Shown here: positions 26,172-34,471 of the stretch, piece after piece
How the letters are laid out: every line of letters starts with the position of its first letter
Position numbering within the stretch: position 1 is the first letter of the stretch
Source of the DNA: JAEULH01 sp963805915
GTDB taxonomy: Bacteria > Pseudomonadota > Alphaproteobacteria > Rhodospirillales > Defluviicoccaceae
Length of the DNA stretch: 64,000 nucleotides
Assembly (NCBI GenBank): GCA_963805915.1
Contig: CAWDWD010000013.1
Coordinates: forward strand, 113,820-177,819
Direction of reading: 5' to 3'
Translations under genes and position numbers: made by a program
Notes under the pieces: generated by a model
Seen by the model: the letters and a program-made list of their open reading frames with translations, nothing else
Told to the model about the DNA's origin: nothing
The model's database searches: none

Positions 26172-27369
26172 CACCTATCGCGAGGCTCCCGACGAACGTG
26201 GGCATTTCGGCAAGTACGGCGGCCGGTTCGTCGCCGAAACGCTGATGCCGCTCGTACTCGAGGTCGAGAGAGCCTATGGCGAGGCTCGCGCCGATCCGGC
26301 GTTTGCCGACGAGTTCGCCTATTATCTGAAGCACTATGTCGGCCGCCCGAGCCCGCTTTATTTCGCCCAGCGCCTGACCCAGCGCTTTGGCGGCGCCCGG
26401 ATCTACTTCAAGCGCGACGAGCTCAATCACACCGGCGCTCACAAGATCAACAACACCCTTGGCCAGATCCTGCTCGCCCGGCGGATGGGCAAGACCCGGA
26501 TCATCGCCGAAACGGGGGCCGGTCAGCATGGCGTCGCCACCGCCACCGTCTGTGCCCTGTTCGGCTTGAGGTGCATCGTCTACATGGGCGCCACCGACAT
26601 CGCCCGGCAGTCGCCCAACGTGTTCCGGATGAAGCTGCTCGGTGCCGAGGTCCGCCCGGTCACCTCCGGCACCCAGACGCTGAAGGATGCGATGAATGAG
26701 GCGCTGCGGGACTGGGTCAGCAACGTCCGCGAAACCTATTACCTGATCGGCACCGTCGCCGGCCCGCATCCCTATCCGACGATGGTGCGCGATTTCCAAA
26801 CGGTGATCGGCCAGGAGGTTCGCGAGCAGATCGTCGATGCCGCCGGCCAGCTTCCCGACATGCTCGTCGCCTGCATCGGCGGCGGCTCCAATGCGATGGG
26901 GCTATTCCATCCATTTCTCGACGATGCCGAGATCCGCATGATCGGCGTCGAGGCGGCGGGCCGCGGGATCCCGTCCGGCGAGCATTGCGCCTCTCTCACC
27001 GCCGGCAGCGCCGGCGTCCTCCACGGCAACAGAACCTACCTGCTGCAAACCCGCGACGGCCAGATCAAGGACGGCCACTCGATTGCCGCGGGACTGGATT
27101 ATCCGGGTGTCGGCCCGGAACACGCTTGGCTGCGCGATAGCGGCCGCGTCGAGTATGTCTCGGTGACCGACGCCGATGCGCTCGAGGCGTTCCAGCTCTG
27201 CTCGCGCTTGGAAGGGATCATTCCCGCGCTCGAACCGGCCCATGCCTTGGCGCACGTCGGTCGCATCGCCGGACGGCTGGGAGGGGACAACATCATCGTC
27301 ATGAACATGTGCGGGCGCGGCGACAAGGATGTCTTCACGGCCGCGGAACTGCTTGGAATCGAGATTTGA
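26158..27369 (+). CDS. trpB: Tryptophan synthase beta chain
   Basis: This 403-residue PLP enzyme joins indole and serine to give tryptophan. The opening RGHFGKYGGRFVAETLMPLV is classic. The PLP lysine is Lys96 in LNHTGAHKINNTLGQ, and the phosphate-binding loop is CIGGGSNAMGLFHPF. ETGAGQHGVATATVCALFGL and GIIPALEPAHALAH are also present. It overlaps trpF upstream and trpA downstream, so the three form one translationally coupled unit. Confidence 0.97.
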   Translation: MTIVNTYREAPDERGHFGKYGGRFVAETLMPLVLEVERAYGEARADPAFADEFAYYLKHYVGRPSPLYFAQRLTQRFGGARIYFKRDELNHTGAHKINNTLGQILLARRMGKTRIIAETGAGQHGVATATVCALFGLRCIVYMGATDIARQSPNVFRMKLLGAEVRPVTSGTQTLKDAMNEALRDWVSNVRETYYLIGTVAGPHPYPTMVRDFQTVIGQEVREQIVDAAGQLPDMLVACIGGGSNAMGLFHPFLDDAEIRMIGVEAAGRGIPSGEHCASLTAGSAGVLHGNRTYLLQTRDGQIKDGHSIAAGLDYPGVGPEHAWLRDSGRVEYVSVTDADALEAFQLCSRLEGIIPALEPAHALAHVGRIAGRLGGDNIIVMNMCGRGDKDVFTAAELLGIEI

Positions 27370-28211
27370 CCGCCGATAGTCGCATCGCCCGTCGTTTCGC
27401 CGCCCTGGCCAAGGAGAAGCGTGGCGGACTCTCCACATTCGTAACCGCCGGCGACCCCGACCTCGGGACCTCCATGGCGATCCTGCGCGGATTGCCACAC
27501 GCCGGCGCGGACTTTATCGAGCTCGGCGTCCCGTTCAGCGATCCGATGGCGGACGGCCCGGCGATCCAGGCCGCCTCGCTCAGGGCGTTGAAGGCTGGCC
27601 AGACGCTGAAGCGAACCATCGGCATGGTCGCGGCGTTTCGCAGCTCCGACAACGACACCCCAATCATCCTTATGGGCTACTACAACCCGATCTATGTCTT
27701 CGGCGTGAAGGCCTTCGTCATGGAAGCGCGCAAGGCCGGCGTTGACGGGGTGATCATCGTCGATCTGCCGCCCGAGGAATGCGGCGAATTCCTCGGCCCG
27801 GCGCGGGCGGCGGGGCTCGATCTCATCTTTCTGGTCGCGCCGACCACCGACGACAACCGGCTGCCGGCCGTTCTCAACCACGCCCGCGGCTTTCTCTATT
27901 ACGTCTCGATTACCGGGGTGACCGGGACCGCTTCGCCGTCCATCGCCGACGTCAGCGCCGCGATCGGCCGGCTGCGACGGCACACGAAATTGCCGATCGC
28001 GGTCGGGTTCGGCATCAATTCTCCGGCGCAGGCCGCCGCCGTCGCCGCGGTCGCGGACACCTGCGTTGTCGGCTCGGCGCTCGTCAACCGCGTCGCCGCT
28101 CACCTCGACGAACACGGCGCGCCGCGCCCCGGCCTGACAGGGTCCCTCCTATCGTTCGTCGGCGAACTCGCCCATGGCGTTCGCGGCGCCCGCCATGCGG
28201 CTTCGTCATGA
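27366..28211 (+). CDS. trpA: Tryptophan synthase alpha chain, TTG start
   Basis: This 281-residue TIM barrel splits indole-3-glycerol phosphate and channels indole to TrpB. The start is TTG at 27366, overlapping the trpB TGA; there is no ATG in a suitable place, and the protein begins TADSRIARRFAALAKEKRGG. The catalytic Glu lies in FIELGVPFSDPMADGP and the catalytic Asp in GVDGVIIVDLPPEE. FLYYVSITGVTGT and VGFGINSPAQAAAVA complete the signature. The stop overlaps accD by 4 bp. Confidence 0.96.
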   Translation: MTADSRIARRFAALAKEKRGGLSTFVTAGDPDLGTSMAILRGLPHAGADFIELGVPFSDPMADGPAIQAASLRALKAGQTLKRTIGMVAAFRSSDNDTPIILMGYYNPIYVFGVKAFVMEARKAGVDGVIIVDLPPEECGEFLGPARAAGLDLIFLVAPTTDDNRLPAVLNHARGFLYYVSITGVTGTASPSIADVSAAIGRLRRHTKLPIAVGFGINSPAQAAAVAAVADTCVVGSALVNRVAAHLDEHGAPRPGLTGSLLSFVGELAHGVRGARHAASS

Positions 28212-29197
28212 GTTGGCTGACCAACGTCGTTCGACCCAAGCTCAGGGAGTGGGTCGGCGTCGGCGGGCGGGATGTCCCGGATAACCTGTGGGAGAAGTGC
28301 CCGAGCTGCGAGCAGATGGTGTTTCACCGCGAGCTCGAAAGCCGTCTCCGGGTCTGCCCCCATTGCGATCATCACCTGCGCTTGGGTGTCGACGTCAGGC
28401 TTGGGATGCTGTTCGACGACGCCGTGTACGAAAGCATCGAGATCCCCAAGGCCGCCGTCGATCCGCTGAAGTTTCGCGATCTCCGCAGGTACACCGAGCG
28501 GTTGAAGGAGGCCCAGACCAAGACCGGCCGGGCGGAGGCGCTCATCGTAGCCCGTGGCGCGATGGGCTCGTTGCCGGTCGTCATTGTCGCGCTGAACTTC
28601 GAATTCATGGGCGGCTCCATGGGCATCGCCGTCGGCGAGGGCTTTCTCGCCGGGGCCCGGCTCGCGGTCGAACAAAGGGCGACCTTCATCGTCGTGTGCG
28701 CATCGGGCGGGGCACGCATGCAGGAAGGGATTCTGTCGCTGATGCAGATGGCGCGGACGACCATCGCCGTGCAGTATGTCCGCGAGGCGCGCTTGCCCTA
28801 CCTCGTGGTCCTCACCGATCCGACCACCGGCGGCGTGTCGGCGTCTTTCGCCATGCTCGGCGATATCACCCTGTCCGAGCCCGGCGCGGTCATCGGCTTC
28901 GCCGGCGCCCGCGTGATCGAGCAGACCATTCGCGAGAGTTTGCCGGCGGGCTTCCAGAAAGCCGAATACTTGTTCGACCACGGGATGGTCGACCTCATCG
29001 TTCATCGTCACCAACTGCGTGACACTATTGTCCGGCTCAATGCGCTCCTGCGCGAGCCGCGCAAGGACCTCGTTGTCCCAGCTGTCGAGACAAGCGGGCC
29101 GCTGGAGCTGATCGCGGATCGCGACGCGGCCGAGGCCGAGACGATGCGCGCGGACCCCGAAGAGCAGCCGGCCGCGGACGACCGTGTCTCCCCGTAG
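28208..29197 (+). CDS. accD: Acetyl-CoA carboxylase carboxyltransferase subunit beta
   Basis: This 329-residue protein forms, with AccA, the carboxyltransferase that makes malonyl-CoA. A four-cysteine zinc ribbon (Cys31, Cys34, Cys50, Cys53 in CPSC and CPHC) precedes the crotonase-like domain (FEFMGGSMGIAVGEGFLAGA, VCASGGARMQEGILSLMQMA, LPYLVVLTDPTTGGVSASFA). A 45-residue variable acidic tail ends the protein. It lies after trpA and overlaps folC, the usual alphaproteobacterial arrangement. Confidence 0.97.
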   Translation: MSWLTNVVRPKLREWVGVGGRDVPDNLWEKCPSCEQMVFHRELESRLRVCPHCDHHLRLGVDVRLGMLFDDAVYESIEIPKAAVDPLKFRDLRRYTERLKEAQTKTGRAEALIVARGAMGSLPVVIVALNFEFMGGSMGIAVGEGFLAGARLAVEQRATFIVVCASGGARMQEGILSLMQMARTTIAVQYVREARLPYLVVLTDPTTGGVSASFAMLGDITLSEPGAVIGFAGARVIEQTIRESLPAGFQKAEYLFDHGMVDLIVHRHQLRDTIVRLNALLREPRKDLVVPAVETSGPLELIADRDAAEAETMRADPEEQPAADDRVSP

Positions 29198-30515
29198 CCC
29201 GGCAACGGGTCCCCCGCGCCGCAGCGACGCCGTCCTGACCCGGCTGAAAGGGCTTCACCCGCGCGTCATCGACCTGTCGCTCGAACGGATCGTCCGGCTG
29301 CTCGGCGAGCTCGGCCATCCGGAGTCGAGGCTGCCGCCGGTCGTTCACGTCGCCGGGACCAACGGCAAGGGCTCGGTGATCGCCTTCCTCCGCGCGATCC
29401 TCGAGGCGGCGGGCCTGAGCGTACACGTCTACACCTCGCCGCATCTCGTCCGCTTCAGCGAGCGGATCATTCTCGCCGGCCGCGAGATCGCCGAGGATCA
29501 CCTCGTGGAGGTGCTGGAAGAGTGCGACGTCGTCAATGCCGGCGGAGCGATCACGTTTTTTGAGATCACGACCGCCGCGGCGTTCCTCGCCTTCAGCCGG
29601 ACGCCGGCGGATATCGCCCTGCTGGAAACTGGACTTGGCGGCCGCCTCGATGCGACCAATCTGATCGATCGGCCGGTGCTCACCGCGCTGACGCCGATCT
29701 CCATCGACCATCGCTCTTTTCTCGGCTCCACCGTGAGCGAGATCGCCGGCGAGAAGGCCGGCATTCTCAAGGCCGGGGTGCCGTGCGTGGTGGGCAGCCA
29801 AACGGCCGAGGCCGAGCAGGTCATCGCCGCGCGCGCGCACCAGCTGGGGGTGCCGCTCCATCGCCAGGATCGGGAGTGGTCAATCGGGATGGATGGCGAT
29901 GCGATGGTCTTCGCCAGCGGCCGGACGCACATGACATTGCCGCCGCCGGCTCTCGCCGGCAGGCACCAGATCGCGAACGCCGGGCAGGCCGTCGCCTGCG
30001 CCCGGCTGCTGAGCGGGACAACGATTGATGACGACGCAATCGGTCGGGGTGTCGCCACGGTGAGGTGGCCGGCGCGGCTGCAGCAGTTGACGGGCGGACG
30101 GTTGCGGGCGCTGCTGCCGGCGGACTGGGAACTATGGCTCGATGGCGGTCACAATCCGGCCGCCGGCGCCGCGCTCGCGATCCAGGCCCACGCTTGGCAG
30201 GGGCGGCCCCTTTATCTCATTTTCGGCATGCTTGATAGCAAGGACCCGATCGGCTTCCTGCTTCCGCTGGCGCCCTATGTCGACCGGCTGATCGCGATCG
30301 CGATCCCCAACCAGCCGGCCAGCCTCAGTCCGCGCATGGGTATCGAGGCGGGTGAGGTCGTCGGTCTGGCCGCCGATGCGGCAACCAGCCTCGAAGGCGC
30401 GCTATCGGCGCTGGCGCGCGATGCGGAAGGGCCGGCGCGGGTGCTGATTTGCGGCTCCCTCTATCTCGCCGGCGCGGCGCTCTCGGCCAACGAATTCGGC
30501 CTCGATCTTCACTGA
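29184..30515 (+). CDS. folC: Bifunctional folylpolyglutamate/dihydrofolate synthase
   Basis: This 443-residue ATP-dependent ligase adds glutamate to dihydropteroate and folates. The start is GTG at 29184 inside the accD 3' end. The Mur-ligase-type P-loop is VVHVAGTNGKGSVIAFLRAI; the sequence continues with YTSPHLVRFSERI, LLETGLGGRLDATNLI, PISIDHRSFLGSTVSEIAGE with KAGILKAGVP, and the C-terminal domain LDGGHNPAAG. Length and motif order are normal. It ends the plus-strand operon and faces trxA. Confidence 0.96.
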   Translation: MSPRSPATGPPRRSDAVLTRLKGLHPRVIDLSLERIVRLLGELGHPESRLPPVVHVAGTNGKGSVIAFLRAILEAAGLSVHVYTSPHLVRFSERIILAGREIAEDHLVEVLEECDVVNAGGAITFFEITTAAAFLAFSRTPADIALLETGLGGRLDATNLIDRPVLTALTPISIDHRSFLGSTVSEIAGEKAGILKAGVPCVVGSQTAEAEQVIAARAHQLGVPLHRQDREWSIGMDGDAMVFASGRTHMTLPPPALAGRHQIANAGQAVACARLLSGTTIDDDAIGRGVATVRWPARLQQLTGGRLRALLPADWELWLDGGHNPAAGAALAIQAHAWQGRPLYLIFGMLDSKDPIGFLLPLAPYVDRLIAIAIPNQPASLSPRMGIEAGEVVGLAADAATSLEGALSALARDAEGPARVLICGSLYLAGAALSANEFGLDLH

Positions 30516-30549
30516 GGTCCGCGCCGCCAAGGCCGCCGCGCTACAGGAT

Positions 30550-30867
30550 CTACAGGACCGACTGAATCCATTCCAGAAGCTTGCTTTTCGGCATCGCGCC
30601 AATGCGGGTCGCAGCGACCTGGCCGTCCTTGAAAAGCATCAGCGTCGGAATGCCGCGAACGCCGTATTTCGACGGCGTCATCGGGTTTTCGTCGATGTTC
30701 AGCTTGGCGACGGTCATCTTCTCGCCCAGTTCGTCGGCCAGGGCCTCCAGCGACGGCGCGATCTGCTTGCACGGCCCACACCATTCGGCCCAGAAATCCA
30801 CTAGCACGGGCTTCTCCGCCTTCAAGACATCGGAAGAAAAGGAGCCGTCCGTTACCTGTTTCGGCAT
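30550..30867 (-). CDS. trxA: Thioredoxin 1
   Basis: This 105-residue protein has the redox motif WAEWCGPCK (Cys30, Cys33) and the conserved cis-proline in RGIPTLMLFKDG. The start MPKQVTDGSF at 30867 follows AGGAA. A longer in-frame extension to 30990 would add 41 residues atypical of TrxA, so I reject it. It reduces protein disulfides in the cytosol. It lies just downstream of addA on the same strand, the usual arrangement in alphaproteobacteria. Confidence 0.97.
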   Translation of the reverse strand: MPKQVTDGSFSSDVLKAEKPVLVDFWAEWCGPCKQIAPSLEALADELGEKMTVAKLNIDENPMTPSKYGVRGIPTLMLFKDGQVAATRIGAMPKSKLLEWIQSVL

Positions 30868-30961
30868 ATTCGCGTTCCTGTCTATCTGTGCGGTATGAAA
30901 AATGAAGAAAAGGAAGCCGCTTGGTGATGATGGCAGAATGTATGAACCGGCCGGGTCGGGG

Positions 30962-33900
30962 TCAAGGCGCGTGCCGGTCGAGCAGCGCATCGGGCAGGAC
31001 CATCAACCGCGCGTCCGCGGTCCACAACAAGGCGCAAGCCACGGCTCGGTCAGGGTAGATCAGCCGCAGCGCGGCGCGATAGGCCGCCATTTGCGCGAGG
31101 TAGCGCGGCGCCACATCCGCAGGCGCGGCCGCCGCCGGCCGGTCGGTCTTATAGTCGACAATCGTGACCGCAGTGCTCGTCGCGACCAACCGGTCGACCT
31201 GGGCGGTGATGAGTCGGTCGTCGACCATGCCGCTGAGTGGAACCTCGGCCAGGCTGCCGGGGCCGAAAAGGGTAGCATGATCCGGATGAGTGATGACGGC
31301 GAGAACTTCCTCGGCCAGCTCCACCCGCGCTTCGGGCGTCAGCCCGTGGGCCGGGCGCGCCAGCCACGCGACGGCAACCGCGCGGCGGCGCGCCGGCGCG
31401 GTATCCGGCAGCCACTGCAACAGCCGGTGGATCAGCCGGCCACGCTTCAAGCCTTCGCCTTCTTCTCCGCCACGCAAGCGAACCGGCCCGGCCGCACCGT
31501 CCGCTTGCGAGGGCGCGAGCGGGGCTGCCGCCTCCGGCTCGGGCCGCGCCGGCGTTGTCGCCCACGGCGGTAATGGCGGGGCAAAGACCGGCGCTTCACC
31601 GATCTCTCGCTTGACGTCCGCGCGTTGTGGGCAACGCACCCGCAGCACCTTCGGCTCGGCGTCGAAATCGGGATCGGCGGCGAGGCCGGTATCTTCATGT
31701 GTTTCGAGCCCAAGGCTCGCCGCCGCGCGCTCCAGGCCGCGGCGGATGGTGTTGTACCAGCAAGCCTCGGGCTCCGCGTTCTTACCGCGCCAGCCGCAGA
31801 CGATCAGCCGGTCCTCGGCCCGCGTCATCGCGACGTAGAGGAGTTGGCGATACTCGCGCATCTCGTCGTCCTTCACCCGGTCGCGCTCGCGCCTGGCCGT
31901 GTCATCGCGCCGCTCGGCTGGAGGAGCCCACAGCGGGACCTCGACAGCGTTCCGGCCGACCGTTGGCCAGAACAGGTTCGCGCTGGACTCGGGAACCCGC
32001 ATCGTGTCCGGCAGAAAAACGATCGGCGCCTGCAGTCCCTTGGCGCCGTGGACGGTCATGATCCGCACGGCGCCCTGGGACTGCTCCAGGTCACGCTTGA
32101 TGATGATGTCGCTGATCGTCAGCCAGTGCAGAAAGCCCTCCAGTGAGGGCGGGTGATTGCGCTCGTGGACCAGGGCCAGATCGACGAACTCCGCGATCGG
32201 ATCATCGGCGTCCTGGCCCAGGCGCCCGAGCAGCCGGCGACGTCCGCCGAGAGGGCCGAGGATGAGCGTATAGAACTCGTAAGGCGGCGTGGCGTCAGCG
32301 GCGCGCAGGATCTTGGATAGGAGCTCGTATGCGCCGGCGAAGCGGGGCCGCTCGTCCTTGCGCCGGCGCAACTCGGACCACAGCGAGCCCGCCCTGGCGT
32401 AGGCCAGATCGAACAGGTCGTTGTCGTCGAAGCCGACGATCGGTCCCTTCAGGACGCTCGCGAGATTCAGGTCGTCATCCGCCAGGAGAGCAAAGCGGCC
32501 GAGAGCGATCAGGTCCATGACCGCGATCTGTTCGCCCAACTTCATCCGATCGACACCGGCGACCGAAATGTCGTGAACCTTGAGGGCGCGCACCAGATCC
32601 TCGACAAAATTGGTGCGCCGGCGCACCAGAACGAGAATGTCCTCGGGCCGGGGCGGACGGCCCTTCGATTCGAGATCGTCACTGCCGCGGACCAGGTCGC
32701 GGATGCGTCTGGCAATGATGGCGGCGAGCCGGCGCTGCGGCGCGTCGCCCTTGACGCGCTCGACCGGAGGTCGCCACGGTTCGGGTGCGTCGTCGATCCT
32801 GGCGCTGATGGGTGGCCATATTTCAACCGATCCGCCATCGCCGGCGCGCCCTTTTGAGACGAAGTGCTCGATCGGCGCGCCATCGAGGGCGACCCCGTCG
32901 CGCGCCTCATCGCCGGCGAAGACGGCGTCAACGGCGGCGAGAACGGCTTTGGTCGAGCGGAACGAGACCGTCAGGTGGACAGGCCGCCAAGGCTGCTTCA
33001 CCGCCTTGGCGCGTCCGGCGAACCAGGTCCCGTTGGCCAGGAACAGGGCCGGATCGGCGCCCTGAAAGCTGAAGATCGACTGCTTGATGTCGCCGACCGC
33101 GAAGACGGTGCGGTTTTCTCTCCGCCCACCGCCGGCGAAGAACTCGGTCGTCAGCGCGCGGATAACCCGCCACTGCTCGGGGCTGGTATCCTGGGCCTCG
33201 TCGATAAGGATATGATCGATGCCTCCGTCCAGCTTGTACAGCACCCACGCCGCGCCGCCGTCCTGTTCGAGCAGGTCGGCCGCGCGCACGATTAAATCGT
33301 CGTAGTCGAGCAGCGCCCGCATGGCCTTGTATTGCCGGTAGGCGGCAAGCAGGCTCTCGGCGAAGCTCAGGACTGCTTTGGTCGTATCGGCGCACGACGC
33401 CGCGCGATGGCGCATTTCCGTCGCCAGCACCCGCTCGGCTTCCACGCACAATGCCGCGAGCGCCTCCGGCGCGTCCTTGCCGCACGACTTCGTTATGAGC
33501 GTTTGTTGGAGCTCGCCTTTCTTGGTAAGGAACGCACCGCGGTATGCCGAAAACCGCGCCGCCCGTTCGCTTGCATCCGCGGCCAGCCACCGCGCCAGGG
33601 CCTCGGCGCGCTCTTTGTCTTTCTTCGACCCGAGCGCCAATACCAGCGCCGCCGCGCGCAAGGCCGCGCGGTCGAACGCGTCGTCGCGGCAGGCGTCGGC
33701 GAGCACGTGGGCCGCGGTTTCCTCGCGACCGAGTCCAAGATGGCCGCGAAGCGCGGCGATGGTGGCGTCGACCGAGCCGAAATGGGCGAGGCAGCGGGTC
33801 AACCGCCCGCGGGCGGCGACCACGCCGTCAATCAGGCCGCGAAAGGCCTGCTCCTTGATCTGGCCCATGATCTCGGCGAAGGCAGCGGCGATGGGACCGG

Positions 33901-34471
33901 CCCCGTCCTGAGCCTCGCCGAGCATGACTTCGAGTACGCCCGCGAGCGCCTCGCGCGAGTCGCGATCGTCCATCACCGTGAAGTGCGGCGCGACCCCGGC
34001 CTCGAGCGGAAACCGGCCGAGCAGAGACTGGCAGAAGGAATGAATCGTCAGCACGTTAAGCCCGCCCGGCGTATCGAGCACGGCCGGAAAGAGACTGCGT
34101 GCACGGCTTCGTTCGGCGTCGTCCGGCGGTCGGCCAAGCAGGCCGGCGAGGGCGTCGTCGAGGTCCGCCGCCGGTACTTTCGCCCACAGGCCCAATTGCC
34201 GCGCGATGCGGCTCGCCATTTCCGCGGCCGCCGCCTTGGTGTATGTCAGGCACAAGATCCGGTGCGGCGCGACCCCGGCCAGCATCAGGCTCAGCGTCCG
34301 ATCGGTGAGCACCTTGGTCTTGCCGGTGCCGGCCGACGCGCCGACCCAGACCGAAGCGGCGGGATCCGCCGCCAGGCGTTGCGCCGTATCGACAAATCCG
34401 CCGGCTTGACGGTTGGGAGGGGGCGGTACGATAGGCGGATTTTCTTGGTCGAACAGGGCCAGCTGCCTCAT
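30962..34471 (-). CDS. addA: Double-strand break repair helicase-nuclease AddA
   Basis: This 1169-residue UvrD-like helicase has a C-terminal RecB-like nuclease. The Walker A is VGASAGTGKTKVLTDRTLSL (residues 43-52 and on), followed by ILCLTYTKAAAAEMASRI, the DEAQDTSP motif (HILIDEAQDTSPEQWRVIRA) and RIMTVHGAKGLQAPIVFLPD. The nuclease motif is TIVDYKTDRP near the C-terminus. With AddB it resects DNA ends for RecA loading. Its ATG at 34471 overlaps the addB stop by 4 bp, so the partners are translationally coupled. Confidence 0.96.
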   Translation of the reverse strand: MRQLALFDQENPPIVPPPPNRQAGGFVDTAQRLAADPAASVWVGASAGTGKTKVLTDRTLSLMLAGVAPHRILCLTYTKAAAAEMASRIARQLGLWAKVPAADLDDALAGLLGRPPDDAERSRARSLFPAVLDTPGGLNVLTIHSFCQSLLGRFPLEAGVAPHFTVMDDRDSREALAGVLEVMLGEAQDGAGPIAAAFAEIMGQIKEQAFRGLIDGVVAARGRLTRCLAHFGSVDATIAALRGHLGLGREETAAHVLADACRDDAFDRAALRAAALVLALGSKKDKERAEALARWLAADASERAARFSAYRGAFLTKKGELQQTLITKSCGKDAPEALAALCVEAERVLATEMRHRAASCADTTKAVLSFAESLLAAYRQYKAMRALLDYDDLIVRAADLLEQDGGAAWVLYKLDGGIDHILIDEAQDTSPEQWRVIRALTTEFFAGGGRRENRTVFAVGDIKQSIFSFQGADPALFLANGTWFAGRAKAVKQPWRPVHLTVSFRSTKAVLAAVDAVFAGDEARDGVALDGAPIEHFVSKGRAGDGGSVEIWPPISARIDDAPEPWRPPVERVKGDAPQRRLAAIIARRIRDLVRGSDDLESKGRPPRPEDILVLVRRRTNFVEDLVRALKVHDISVAGVDRMKLGEQIAVMDLIALGRFALLADDDLNLASVLKGPIVGFDDNDLFDLAYARAGSLWSELRRRKDERPRFAGAYELLSKILRAADATPPYEFYTLILGPLGGRRRLLGRLGQDADDPIAEFVDLALVHERNHPPSLEGFLHWLTISDIIIKRDLEQSQGAVRIMTVHGAKGLQAPIVFLPDTMRVPESSANLFWPTVGRNAVEVPLWAPPAERRDDTARRERDRVKDDEMREYRQLLYVAMTRAEDRLIVCGWRGKNAEPEACWYNTIRRGLERAAASLGLETHEDTGLAADPDFDAEPKVLRVRCPQRADVKREIGEAPVFAPPLPPWATTPARPEPEAAAPLAPSQADGAAGPVRLRGGEEGEGLKRGRLIHRLLQWLPDTAPARRRAVAVAWLARPAHGLTPEARVELAEEVLAVITHPDHATLFGPGSLAEVPLSGMVDDRLITAQVDRLVATSTAVTIVDYKTDRPAAAAPADVAPRYLAQMAAYRAALRLIYPDRAVACALLWTADARLMVLPDALLDRHAP